64,000 nt of DNA, from assembly GCF_002217435.1 (NCBI RefSeq), contig NZ_MUHF01000007.1, positions 366,557 through 430,556 of the forward strand. The letters are read 5' to 3'. The DNA comes from Flavobacterium reichenbachii (lineage in GTDB: Bacteria > Bacteroidota > Bacteroidia > Flavobacteriales > Flavobacteriaceae). Of the stretch, positions 26,845 to 35,322 are shown in pieces. The first letter of the stretch is position 1. Each line of letters starts with the position of its first letter. Below the pieces are notes generated by a model. The model made no database searches and was not told the DNA's origin. It saw only the letters and a program-made list of their open reading frames with translations. The position numbers and the translations under genes were made by a program.

Positions 26845-27006
26845 ATGAGCAAAAGAACATTTCAACCATCGAAAAGAAAAAGAAGAAATAAGCACGGATT
26901 TATGGACAGAATGGCTTCTGCGAATGGAAGAAAAGTTCTAGCGCGTAGAAGAGCAAAAGGAAGACATAAATTGACTGTTTCTAGCGAACCTAGACACAAA
27001 AAATAA
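26845..27006 (+). CDS. rpmH: 50S ribosomal protein L34
   Basis: A 53-residue, extremely basic ribosomal protein. It opens [19 protein letters not shown] and has the family core [22 protein letters not shown] at residues 19-40, with a short C-terminal extension ([13 protein letters not shown]) usual in Bacteroidota. It has a strong promoter and its own terminator, so it is a single-gene unit. The usual rnpA neighbour is absent: carB follows instead, which is the arrangement in many Flavobacteria. Confidence 0.97.
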
Positions 27007-27025
27007 TGTTTCTATAAACATAAAT

Positions 27026-27058
27026 AAGGCGTTACTTTCTTAGTATCGCCTTTTTTTA
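27026..27058 (+). terminator. Terminator of rpmH
   Basis: AAGGCG...CGCCTT hairpin with an imperfect inner stem followed by a seven-T run, 20 bp after the stop. Confidence 0.8.
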
Positions 27059-27151
27059 TACCTTGTCGGTAAAAATTTTCTCAACATTCTAGTTTATAGC
27101 GCACTAGAAATGTTTTTTAAAATACTTTTATAACTACACAATACATATACA

Positions 27152-30007
27152 ATGCCTAAAGACACATCAATTAAATCAGTTTTAATAATAGGATCAGGAC
27201 CTATTGTTATTGGTCAAGCTTGCGAATTTGATTATGCAGGATCTCAATCTGCACGTTCTATTCGTGAAGAAGGAATTGAAGTTATTCTTATTAACTCAAA
27301 TCCGGCGACGATTATGACCGACCCAAGTATGGCCGATCATATTTATTTAAAACCATTAACTACAAAATCGATTATTGAAATTCTTAAAGAACATCCACAA
27401 ATTGATGCTGTTTTGCCTACAATGGGAGGACAAACCGCTTTGAATTTGTGTTTGGAAGCTGAAGAAAAAGGAATCTGGCAGGATTTCGGAGTAAAATTAA
27501 TTGGAGTTGATGTAAACGCGATTAATATTACAGAAGACAGAGAGCAGTTCAAACAGCTTTTAGAAAGAATCAATGTACCAACTGCACCTGCAAAAACAGC
27601 TACTTCATACCTTGAAGGGAAAGAAATTGCTCAGGAATTTGGTTTTCCGCTTGTAATTCGTCCTTCGTTTACACTTGGAGGAACAGGAGCAGCAATTGTT
27701 TATAAAAAAGAAGATTTTGATGAGCTTTTAACCCGCGGTTTAGAAGCGTCTCCAATTCATGAAGTTTTAATTGATAAAGCTTTAATGGGATGGAAAGAAT
27801 ACGAGTTAGAGCTTTTAAGAGATAAAAACGATAATGTTGTAATCATTTGTTCGATCGAAAATATGGACCCAATGGGAATTCATACTGGAGATTCGATTAC
27901 AGTTGCACCAGCAATGACATTATCTGATACCACTTTCCAGAAATTACGTGACTACGCTATCTTAATGATGAGAAGTATCGGAAATTTTGCGGGAGGATGT
28001 AACGTACAATTTGCAGTTTCGCCAGACGAAAAAGAGGATATCGTAGCAATCGAGATTAATCCTCGTGTGTCGCGTTCATCAGCTTTAGCATCAAAAGCGA
28101 CGGGTTATCCGATTGCTAAAATTGCTTCTAAACTAGCTTTAGGATACAATTTGGATGAATTGCAAAATCAAATTACAAAATCGACTTCGGCGCTTTTTGA
28201 ACCGACTTTGGATTATGTAATCGTTAAAATACCACGTTGGAACTTTGATAAATTCGAAGGTGCTGACAGAACTTTAGGTCTTCAGATGAAATCTGTTGGG
28301 GAAGTAATGGGAATTGGAAGATCTTTCCAAGAAGCATTACACAAAGCAACGCAATCTTTAGAGATTAAAAGAAACGGTTTGGGTGCTGACGGAAAAGGAT
28401 ATAAAAACTACGAACAAATTATCGAGAAACTAACTTTTGCAAGCTGGGATCGTGTTTTTGTAATTTATGATGCAATTGCAATGGGAATTCCGTTGAGCCG
28501 TATTCATGAAATCACAAAAATCGATATGTGGTTCCTGAAACAATATGAAGAGCTTTATACTTTGGAGAAAGAAATTTCTAACTATAAAATTTCTAATCTT
28601 CCAAAAGAACTTTTGCTTGAAGCGAAACAAAAAGGTTTTGCAGACAGACAAATTGCTCACATGATGAATTGTCTGGAAAGTGAAGTACATACATTGCGTA
28701 TGGATCAAAACATTAACCGTGTGTTTAAACTGGTTGATACTTGTGCTGCGGAATTTAAAGCAAAAACACCTTATTATTACTCCACTTTTGAGGCCGAAAT
28801 CGAAAAAGCAAACGGCGAGCGTTATGTAGATAACGAAAGCATTGTAACCGATAAAAAGAAAATCATCGTTTTGGGTTCTGGACCAAACAGAATTGGTCAG
28901 GGAATTGAGTTTGATTATTCTTGTGTACACGGAGTTTTGGCAGCAAAAGAATGCGGTTACGAAACGATTATGATCAACTGTAATCCGGAAACAGTTTCGA
29001 CTGATTTTGATACAGCGGATAAATTATACTTTGAGCCTGTTTTCTGGGAGCATATTTACGATATTATTCAGCATGAAAAACCGGAAGGTGTAATTGTTCA
29101 ATTAGGTGGACAAACGGCTTTGAAACTGGCTGAGAAATTATCTAAATACGGAGTGAAAATCATCGGAACTAGTTTTGATGCACTAGATTTAGCTGAAGAC
29201 AGAGGAAGATTCTCAGATCTATTGAAAGAATTACATATTCCTTTCCCACAATTCGGAATCGCTGAAACGGCAGACGAAGCTTCTGCTTTAGCAGATACTT
29301 TAGACTTCCCATTATTGATTCGTCCTTCTTATGTATTAGGAGGTCAGGGAATGAAAATTGTAATCAACAAAAAAGAATTAGAGGAACACGTGATCAATTT
29401 ATTGAAAATGATTCCTGGAAATAAATTGCTTTTAGATCACTATTTAGCCGGAGCAATCGAAGCAGAAGCAGATGCAATCTGTGATGCTGATGGAAATGTG
29501 TACATCATCGGAATTATGGAGCACATTGAGCCTTGCGGAGTTCACTCTGGAGATAGTAACGCTACTTTGCCTCCTTTTAACTTAGGAGAATTTGTAATGC
29601 AACAAATTAAAGATCATACAATAAAAATTGCTAGAGCTTTAAAAACTGTTGGTTTAATCAACATTCAGTTTGCGATAAAAGACGATACGGTTTACATTAT
29701 CGAAGCAAATCCTAGAGCTTCGAGAACAGTTCCGTTTATTGCAAAAGCCTACGGAGAACCTTATGTAAACTATGCTACAAAAGTAATGTTAGGACACAAT
29801 AAAGTAACAGACTTCGACTTTAATCCGCAATTGAAAGGTTATGCGATTAAGCAGCCGGTTTTCTCTTTCAGTAAATTCCATAATGTAAACAAAGCATTAG
29901 GACCAGAAATGAAATCGACAGGAGAAAGCATCTTGTTTATTGATGACTTAAAAGACGATCAATTCTACGAATTGTACTCTAGAAGAAAAATGTATTTGAG
30001 TAAATAA
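27152..30007 (+). CDS. carB: Carbamoyl-phosphate synthase large subunit, short form
   Basis: Synthesises carbamoyl phosphate from bicarbonate, ammonia and two ATP for pyrimidine and arginine synthesis, with CarA supplying ammonia. At 951 residues it has both ATP-grasp halves: the first starts VLIIGSGPIVIGQACEFDYAGSQ (about 10-32), the second VLGSGPNRIGQGIEFDYSCVH (about 572-592). The central oligomerisation region lies between them. E. coli CarB is about 1073 residues; this protein ends right after the second synthetase half (TGESILFIDDLKD), so the C-terminal MGS-like allosteric domain is missing. No carA is in the window. Confidence 0.96.
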   Translation: MPKDTSIKSVLIIGSGPIVIGQACEFDYAGSQSARSIREEGIEVILINSNPATIMTDPSMADHIYLKPLTTKSIIEILKEHPQIDAVLPTMGGQTALNLCLEAEEKGIWQDFGVKLIGVDVNAINITEDREQFKQLLERINVPTAPAKTATSYLEGKEIAQEFGFPLVIRPSFTLGGTGAAIVYKKEDFDELLTRGLEASPIHEVLIDKALMGWKEYELELLRDKNDNVVIICSIENMDPMGIHTGDSITVAPAMTLSDTTFQKLRDYAILMMRSIGNFAGGCNVQFAVSPDEKEDIVAIEINPRVSRSSALASKATGYPIAKIASKLALGYNLDELQNQITKSTSALFEPTLDYVIVKIPRWNFDKFEGADRTLGLQMKSVGEVMGIGRSFQEALHKATQSLEIKRNGLGADGKGYKNYEQIIEKLTFASWDRVFVIYDAIAMGIPLSRIHEITKIDMWFLKQYEELYTLEKEISNYKISNLPKELLLEAKQKGFADRQIAHMMNCLESEVHTLRMDQNINRVFKLVDTCAAEFKAKTPYYYSTFEAEIEKANGERYVDNESIVTDKKKIIVLGSGPNRIGQGIEFDYSCVHGVLAAKECGYETIMINCNPETVSTDFDTADKLYFEPVFWEHIYDIIQHEKPEGVIVQLGGQTALKLAEKLSKYGVKIIGTSFDALDLAEDRGRFSDLLKELHIPFPQFGIAETADEASALADTLDFPLLIRPSYVLGGQGMKIVINKKELEEHVINLLKMIPGNKLLLDHYLAGAIEAEADAICDADGNVYIIGIMEHIEPCGVHSGDSNATLPPFNLGEFVMQQIKDHTIKIARALKTVGLINIQFAIKDDTVYIIEANPRASRTVPFIAKAYGEPYVNYATKVMLGHNKVTDFDFNPQLKGYAIKQPVFSFSKFHNVNKALGPEMKSTGESILFIDDLKDDQFYELYSRRKMYLSK

Positions 30008-30023
30008 TCTCAAATCCTGATAT

Positions 30024-30055
30024 AAAAAAAGCTCCAAGTAATTGGAGCTTTTTTG
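30024..30055. terminator. Bidirectional terminator after carB
   Basis: AAAAAAGCTCCAA / TTGGAGCTTTTTT hairpin between the convergent carB and lipoprotein genes. Confidence 0.9.
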
Positions 30056-30073
30056 TTTTTGTGCAGTTTTTAT

Positions 30074-30616
30074 TTAGTTTGCAACATCATACTTATAATT
30101 AAAAGTTCCCTCTGTTACTTTTGTTGTAACTGGATTAGAAGTACTTATTGTTTTTGAGTAATCTTCGACACAATTAAAAGAAAAAGTTCCTGCTACTGTT
30201 TTGGCTGTTAAGTCAACTGAAGTAATAGATAAAGTTCCTTCGGCTACATATTGAAGTTTTGCTTTACTGTTAAGAGATACTTCAATTTGGGTTTTTGTAG
30301 CGTCAAAAGTAGTTGGTGTGATAGAATAAGTTCCAACCTTAAGGTCGCTTCTTTTAATGTAAAGTCTAATTTCGTCTACTACATTTTTTCTTCCTGCTAA
30401 CTGAATGTACAGCGCTGTCGGATAATAATCAAATAACGGTTTTGTTGCGTAATTTGTGTTAAACGGATTATTCATTTCCCATAAAGTCCCGTCAACTTTT
30501 GCAGTCATTGCAAATTTTGATGTTGGTAAGGTTGGATCTTCTGGAGTTTCGCTGTCACTTGAGCAGCTGTTTAAAGCAAAAATAAAAAGGAGTAAAAGAA
30601 TTTTTGGTGTTTTCAT
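30074..30616 (-). CDS. Lipoprotein, DUF6252-like
   Basis: A 180-residue lipoprotein with lipobox LNSC (Cys 18) followed by SSDSETPEDP, the acidic spacer typical of Bacteroidota surface-exported lipoproteins. The mature part begins MTAKVDGTLWEMNNP, then beta strands and a conserved late segment GTFSFNCVED, resembling the DUF6252 group of small exported beta proteins. No function known. It is monocistronic and converges on carB. Confidence 0.78.
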   Translation of the reverse strand: MKTPKILLLLFIFALNSCSSDSETPEDPTLPTSKFAMTAKVDGTLWEMNNPFNTNYATKPLFDYYPTALYIQLAGRKNVVDEIRLYIKRSDLKVGTYSITPTTFDATKTQIEVSLNSKAKLQYVAEGTLSITSVDLTAKTVAGTFSFNCVEDYSKTISTSNPVTTKVTEGTFNYKYDVAN

Positions 30617-30757
30617 TAGTGGTATTTAAAAGGTTATATTAAGCAGTAAATGTAAATGAATTTTTACTAATTTTTTCAACCTGAAATTTAAAAAAATTAG
30701 AATTTATTTTCTTATAAGTTAAATTCAGTTTTAAATAATTATGGCAATTGAGATATA

Positions 30758-30787
30758 AAAAAAAGCTCCATTTCTGAAGCTTTTTCG
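30758..30787 (-). terminator. Terminator of yiaA
   Basis: AGCTCCATTTCTGAAGCT hairpin with the A-run at 30757-30764 serving as T-run on the minus strand. The hairpin and about 20 bp beyond it are nearly duplicated at 31395-31441. Confidence 0.7.
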
Positions 30788-30871
30788 TTTAAAGTAAGAT
30801 TGAATATTTATCGGCTTTGCAGGGATTAAATTCATCTTATGTTTCGTGCAGCAGGCTGTAAATCAGAAATA

Positions 30872-31270
30872 TTATTGATTTTTATTAAATACCATATTAT
30901 CTCTTGTGTTTTTTTGCACAGAAATAGCACCAAATAAGGCTAATAAAAACGCAAAAGCATAGAATCCTTTTTCACTCGGTAAAATGGTTGCATTTATTAA
31001 TCCGATAATTAATAGCGCAACAGATAGAAGTGTTCCAAACCAGCAGATTCCGTAATAGATATCTGTTACAGGAAGATTTTCAAGTTTGTCTCTCACACTT
31101 TTTTGCAATGAAACTACAGCAAAAAGACCGAACATTAGAACTGTAAAATAATATCCTTTTTCATTTAGCAGCATTTCTGCTCTCGCAAGTCCTACTATAA
31201 AGCCTGTTGTTCCTGCTGCAAGTGCTACCCAAGATGCGGCTATATACGCAATCGATGTTTTTTGTACCAT
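30872..31270 (-). CDS. yiaA: YiaA/YiaB family inner-membrane protein
   Basis: A 132-residue four-TM protein. It consists of two tandem copies of the YiaA/B two-helix unit: SWVALAAGTTGFIVGLARAEMLLNEKGYYFTVLMFGLFAVVSLQKSVRD (about 12-60) and CWFGTLLSVALLIIGLINATILPSEKGFYAFAFLLALFGAISVQKNTRD (about 75-125). The repeated NEKGYY/SEKGFY and LQKxxRD motifs are diagnostic. Function is unknown even in E. coli. A minus-strand -7 element TACATTTG lies at 31303-31310. Confidence 0.9.
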   Translation of the reverse strand: MVQKTSIAYIAASWVALAAGTTGFIVGLARAEMLLNEKGYYFTVLMFGLFAVVSLQKSVRDKLENLPVTDIYYGICWFGTLLSVALLIIGLINATILPSEKGFYAFAFLLALFGAISVQKNTRDNMVFNKNQ

Positions 31271-31394
31271 AATTTTATTAATTTTTTTGTTTAGGTTGAT
31301 TGCAAATGTACCTAATAAATTAATTTTACGTAAGTTTTATCTTTCATTTTTATGTTCCGAAAGCATGCCATAGAAAACACGTTATATTTATAAA

Positions 31395-31424
31395 TAAAAA
31401 AAGCTCCATTTCTGGAGCTTTCTT
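31395..31424 (-). terminator. Terminator of the ECF sigma-DUF4252 operon
   Basis: AGCTCCATTTCTGGAGCT, a clean hairpin, with an A-run at 31396-31402 acting as T-run on the minus strand, 22 bp after the DUF4252 stop. Confidence 0.8.
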
Positions 31425-31445
31425 CGTTTTAAAGTAAGATTGAAA

Positions 31446-31982
31446 TTATTTCATTAATTCCTGCAGCGGTTTTAATTGATCCATATTAATGTTTGATTTT
31501 TGTAAAACCGACATTAAGGTCATGATATTATTCGGATTCATATTTTTGCCTAAAACGCGGACTACCGCAAAACCATTTTCTTTTCTGTTGGCAAAAACTA
31601 CAAATTCTTCTATGTTTTCATCTGTACCTACATAACTTATAGAGGCACCGTCTTTACCAGAACCAACCTTCATTAACTGCTGGTATTTTGGATTTTTCAG
31701 AATGTCTTTTACTTTTGCACGCTCTGTTTCAAATTCGGCTTGATTTTTATCATTTGCTTTGAATGCTAAAATGTTCATTTTGTCAAATGATTTTAAAGCT
31801 TCATTTTGCTCTGCAGATAGTTGTGCTTTATCCAGATTTAAAATATTAGACGAAACATCAAGTGCAATAAAATCTTTTTTCTCTGTATTTTCAACAAAAT
31901 ACTTTTGCAGAGAAGGTTCAGAATTACAACTTATTAAAGTTAGTAATGCTATAAGGGCTGAGGTAAAAACACTGACTTTCAT
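31446..31982 (-). CDS. DUF4252 lipoprotein
   Basis: A 178-residue exported DUF4252 protein. The signal peptide MKVSVFTSALIALLTLISC has a lipobox ending at Cys 19, so it is a predicted lipoprotein. The domain has the usual plan: an N-terminal segment with LDVSSNILNLD, a helix KSFDKMNILAFK, and a C-terminal strand/helix LGKNMNPNNIMTLMSVLQK. Function unknown. It is the last gene of a four-gene unit with an ECF sigma factor, an anti-sigma-like membrane protein and a second DUF4252 protein, separated from the latter by 1 bp. Confidence 0.85.
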   Translation of the reverse strand: MKVSVFTSALIALLTLISCNSEPSLQKYFVENTEKKDFIALDVSSNILNLDKAQLSAEQNEALKSFDKMNILAFKANDKNQAEFETERAKVKDILKNPKYQQLMKVGSGKDGASISYVGTDENIEEFVVFANRKENGFAVVRVLGKNMNPNNIMTLMSVLQKSNINMDQLKPLQELMK

Positions 31983-31983
31983 A

Positions 31984-32559
31984 TTATCTTTTACCTTTAG
32001 AGGCTTTTTTAAGATCAGTTCCGCCAGGAAGCTGCATTTTGTCTGTTAGTACAGAAATTTCGTTTAGATCAAAATTACCTGTTAAGGATAATAGAACCGT
32101 TTCGTCATTTTTAGCACCGTCTACAAACATTAGCAATTCTTTGATCTGTGTATCGCTTGCGCCAGATTTCACCATTATTCTAACATTTTTCCCGCTGTCG
32201 TTTACTCGCATTAATTCTTCTAAACCAGATGACTTGATGTATTTGTCGGCAGAAGCTTTCATGTCTGCTTCGATTTTAGGATTTTTAGTAGTAAACACTT
32301 TTAGGTAATCTAATTTTTTAATCAGATTAATGTATTGCTGTGTTTCTTTATCAGAAGCATCAACTTTTACTTTGCTCATTAAATCGAACATTTTTTTGTT
32401 TACAATTACAGAGGTCACATCGTCTTGACCGTCAAATTTATCAAAAGCATTTTGTGCATAAAAAGCTGTTGTGATCAATGTAAATACGATTGTTAGGACA
32501 AACTTCTTAACCATGCTGTTTGTATTATGTTTTCTGTATTCCTGATTTGTTGATTTCAT
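31984..32559 (-). CDS. DUF4252 secreted protein
   Basis: A 191-residue DUF4252 protein with a signal peptide. The ORF starts at MKSTNQEYRKHNTNSM, but the Met at residue 16 (MVKKFVLTIVFTLITTAFYAQ, start at 32514) gives a textbook signal peptide and is the likelier start. The mature protein starts NAFDKFDGQDDVTSVIVNKKMFDLMSKV and ends with NLTGNFDLNEISVLTDKM-like strands, the family pattern. Unlike its neighbour it has no lipobox, so it would be periplasmic or secreted. Third gene of the sigma unit. Confidence 0.85.
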   Translation of the reverse strand: MKSTNQEYRKHNTNSMVKKFVLTIVFTLITTAFYAQNAFDKFDGQDDVTSVIVNKKMFDLMSKVKVDASDKETQQYINLIKKLDYLKVFTTKNPKIEADMKASADKYIKSSGLEELMRVNDSGKNVRIMVKSGASDTQIKELLMFVDGAKNDETVLLSLTGNFDLNEISVLTDKMQLPGGTDLKKASKGKR

Positions 32560-32574
32560 TTTTGATTGATTTAA

Positions 32575-33072
32575 TTATTGTTTAAATATTTTGTTTTTTG
32601 ATTTCTCATATTCGTTAATGTATTGTACACTTTCGATACCAACATTAACATTGTTAGATAATAATGCTAAAGCTTTTTGCGTTGCTGCAAGGGCTTCCTC
32701 GGGATTATCATAGGTTCCTAATTCAGATTGCGCGACTACAGTAGTTGTAGTTTTTTCGCTTTCATACATATAGGTTCCAATTCCTAGTAAAACAACAATA
32801 GAGGCTGCAATAGATAACCATGCATTTCGTTTTTTATCACGAGACTTGGTGATTAATGGTATTGCTTCTTCTTTTTGATCAAAGTTCTCGAGTTCCTTGG
32901 TCGATTTTTGTTCTTTTACCTGAGAGAAATAACCAAACATTGGCTTATACTGCTCCAAATGCTGCGCAACATCTGATGAAGAAAAGTATTCTTTTAATTC
33001 TTTTTCTTCAGCAATAGAAGTTTCTCCCTGAAAGTATTTTTCTAATATATTTTCTATTTTATTTAATTCCAT
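32575..33072 (-). CDS. Anti-sigma-like single-TM protein
   Basis: A 165-residue protein with a cytoplasmic helical head (about 1-60: ELNKIENILEKYFQGETSIAEEKELKEYF), a linker, one TM helix (about 84-101, AWLSIAASIVVLLGIGTYMY) and a roughly 60-residue periplasmic part. The head pattern, 'ENILEKYFxGETSxxEEKxLKxYF', is common in Bacteroidota proteins that follow ECF sigma genes and are thought to bind them. It lacks a zinc-type HxxxCxxC motif. Its start overlaps the sigma gene by 14 bp, implying coupled translation. Role inferred from position and topology. Confidence 0.78.
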   Translation of the reverse strand: MELNKIENILEKYFQGETSIAEEKELKEYFSSSDVAQHLEQYKPMFGYFSQVKEQKSTKELENFDQKEEAIPLITKSRDKKRNAWLSIAASIVVLLGIGTYMYESEKTTTTVVAQSELGTYDNPEEALAATQKALALLSNNVNVGIESVQYINEYEKSKNKIFKQ

Positions 33073-33568
33073 AACTGTGTGTGTTAACCATTGATTCTCT
33101 AATTTTTTTTCTCGCTCTCGAAAGTGCTACTCTGATAGCCGTTTCATTCATATTGACAATTTTCGCAATTTCATCAAATTCATATTGTTCAACATCGCGT
33201 AACTGAATTATTATTTGTAATTGTTCGGGCAGTTCTGCAATTATTTTTCCTACCCACTCTAAGCTGTCTGCATCTTCTAATTTTTTGTCTAATTGAGGCT
33301 GCCGGTCTGTAAAATTGTTATGCGCAATCTGAAGATTTCCTGCCCGTTTAGATTTTAACTGATCCAGACAATAATTTTTGGTCATTGTCATGGCTAGTGC
33401 TTCTACACTATTATATGCGCCTAAATTTTCTTTTTTATTCCATAACTTCACCATTACTTCCTGAGTGGCATCCTCGGCCTCTTCTGTGCTGGTAAGCAAT
33501 CTTTTTGCCAGACGAAATACTTTGTCTTTAAAAGGATTTATTAATTCTATAAACACAATTTGGTTCAT
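33059..33568 (-). CDS. ECF RNA polymerase sigma factor
   Basis: A 169-residue ECF sigma factor. Region 2 (about 10-75) includes FRLAKRLLTSTEEAEDATQEVMVKLWNKKE, the -10-binding and core-binding helices; region 4 (about 105-160) has LPEQLQIIIQLRDVEQYEFDEIAKIVNMNETAIRVALSRARKKIRE, the -35 HTH. It has no extra C-terminal domain. It heads an operon with an anti-sigma-like gene and two DUF4252 genes, so it likely drives its own operon and an envelope regulon in response to a periplasmic signal. Confidence 0.92.
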   Translation of the reverse strand: MNQIVFIELINPFKDKVFRLAKRLLTSTEEAEDATQEVMVKLWNKKENLGAYNSVEALAMTMTKNYCLDQLKSKRAGNLQIAHNNFTDRQPQLDKKLEDADSLEWVGKIIAELPEQLQIIIQLRDVEQYEFDEIAKIVNMNETAIRVALSRARKKIRESMVNTHSYGIK

Positions 33569-33774
33569 CTGTGGTTTATTTTGGGTTGGTTTTGGCTGCT
33601 AAGTTAACTTACATTTTAGTGCTTAATAGTCAGCTTATATAGTCAAGACGAAGCACAATTATTTTTGTTACAGGAGAATTGAATTATTTTTTATTTAAAA
33701 TAATTTTAAGAAACTTATAAATGTTAAAACTAAAGGTAGTATTTTTACGTTAATAGTTTTATATAACCAGATTT

Positions 33775-35250
33775 ATGAAGACAATATTCAAAACCATACT
33801 TATATTATTTGTTCTTGCTTTTTCTTTGCAGTCGTGTGAAGATCAGGATGATGTAGATGCACCGGCATCGTTGCAGGTAAATGATTTTATCTGGAAAGGA
33901 TTACATCAGTACTATTTATGGCAGGCAGATGTACCCAATTTGGCAGACGACCGTTTTGGCAATAATCAACAAGCTCTTAACTCTTTTTTGGCAGGATATT
34001 CTAATCCAGAAGATTTGTTTCAGGATTTGCTGTATAAACCCATCAGTAAATTTCCTAAAGGACAGGCGGTAGATCGTTTCAGCTGGATTGTTGATGATTA
34101 TACTGTTCTGGAACAAGAACTGCAGGGAACTTCAAAAAGTGATGGAGTTGATTTCAGGCTCAGCTATAAACCAAACAGCACTACAGAATTGTTTGGCTAC
34201 GTAAGATATATCATTCCTAATTCTAATGCTTCTGCAAAAGATATAAAAAGAGGTGATATTTTTACAGCTGTAAATGGTACTCAATTAACGGTTTCTAATT
34301 ATCAGTCTTTATTGGTAAATGCTGAAAGTTATACCTTAAATATGGCAACCTTAAACGGAACTACTCTAACTAGTAATGGTAAATCGGTAGAATTGTCAAA
34401 AACAACTTTGGATGAAAATCCGATTTTAATTAATAAAGTAATCACTTCTGGAAATCATAAAATTGGTTATTTGATGTATAATGGATTTTATCCAAACTAT
34501 GATGCTCAGATGAACAGCGCTTTTGGCGAATTATTATCAAAAGGAGTCACAGATTTGGTTTTGGATTTAAGATATAATGGAGGAGGGTCAATCCAGACTT
34601 CTACACGTTTGGCAAGCTTAATTACAGGACAGTTTAAAGATAAGATTTTTGCAAAACAAAAATGGAATAGCAAAATTAACACTGCTTTTGAAACTGAAAA
34701 TCCTGAATCATTAAACAATAGATTTGTAGATAATATTAACGGAACGCCATTAAACAGTCTTCGCCTAAATAAAATTTATATCTTGACGACAAGCGGTACG
34801 GCATCTGCAAGTGAATTAGTTATAAACGGATTGAAGCCTTATATTACGGTTGTTCAAATAGGGGATTTTACAACAGGAAAAAATGTAGGATCGGTAACTT
34901 TATATGATTCTGAAACATTCTCTAAATCAAAAGTAAATCCAAATCATAAATATGCAATGCAGCCTTTGGTATTGAAAATTGTAAATGCAAGTGATTTTGG
35001 CGAATATACAGATGGTCTAGAGCCAACTCAGAAGCAACTTGAAAGTTTATCTAATATGGGTGTTTTAGGAGAAACTTCAGAACCTTTATTAAATACGGCA
35101 ATCGCTTCTATTACGGGAGCAACTGCCAAAAGAGTTCCGCAGGACAAAATAGAATTAAAGACCTTTACAGATGCTAAAGCAATAAACGGTATTAAGAATC
35201 AGATGTATCTTGAAAAAGCTCCGGAAGGACTTTTAAGATCATTAAAATAG
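33775..35250 (+). CDS. S41 family C-terminal-processing peptidase, lipoprotein
   Basis: A 491-residue exported serine peptidase of the S41 (tail-specific protease) family. Lipobox LQSC puts the lipidated Cys near residue 21. It has an N-terminal helical region (about 30-110), a PDZ-like domain (about 140-200, GYVRYIIPNSNASAKDIKRGDIFTAVNG), and a catalytic S41 core with GYLMYNGFY, LVLDLRYNGGGS (about 262) and TSGTASASELVINGL, in which the Ser before ELV is the nucleophile, then GDFTTGKNVGS with the general-base Lys. The Ser/Lys dyad is intact. Substrates unknown. Own terminator downstream. Confidence 0.9.
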   Translation: MKTIFKTILILFVLAFSLQSCEDQDDVDAPASLQVNDFIWKGLHQYYLWQADVPNLADDRFGNNQQALNSFLAGYSNPEDLFQDLLYKPISKFPKGQAVDRFSWIVDDYTVLEQELQGTSKSDGVDFRLSYKPNSTTELFGYVRYIIPNSNASAKDIKRGDIFTAVNGTQLTVSNYQSLLVNAESYTLNMATLNGTTLTSNGKSVELSKTTLDENPILINKVITSGNHKIGYLMYNGFYPNYDAQMNSAFGELLSKGVTDLVLDLRYNGGGSIQTSTRLASLITGQFKDKIFAKQKWNSKINTAFETENPESLNNRFVDNINGTPLNSLRLNKIYILTTSGTASASELVINGLKPYITVVQIGDFTTGKNVGSVTLYDSETFSKSKVNPNHKYAMQPLVLKIVNASDFGEYTDGLEPTQKQLESLSNMGVLGETSEPLLNTAIASITGATAKRVPQDKIELKTFTDAKAINGIKNQMYLEKAPEGLLRSLK

Positions 35251-35254
35251 AAAT

Positions 35255-35289
35255 AAAAAAAGGCTTTCAGAAATGAAAGCCTTTTTTGA
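35255..35289. terminator. Bidirectional terminator
   Basis: AAAAAAGGCTTTCA / TGAAAGCCTTTTTT hairpin between the convergent S41 peptidase and BtuG-like genes. Confidence 0.9.
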
Positions 35290-35322
35290 AAAAATCCAAA
35301 AACTAAAAACTAATTTTAAAAA

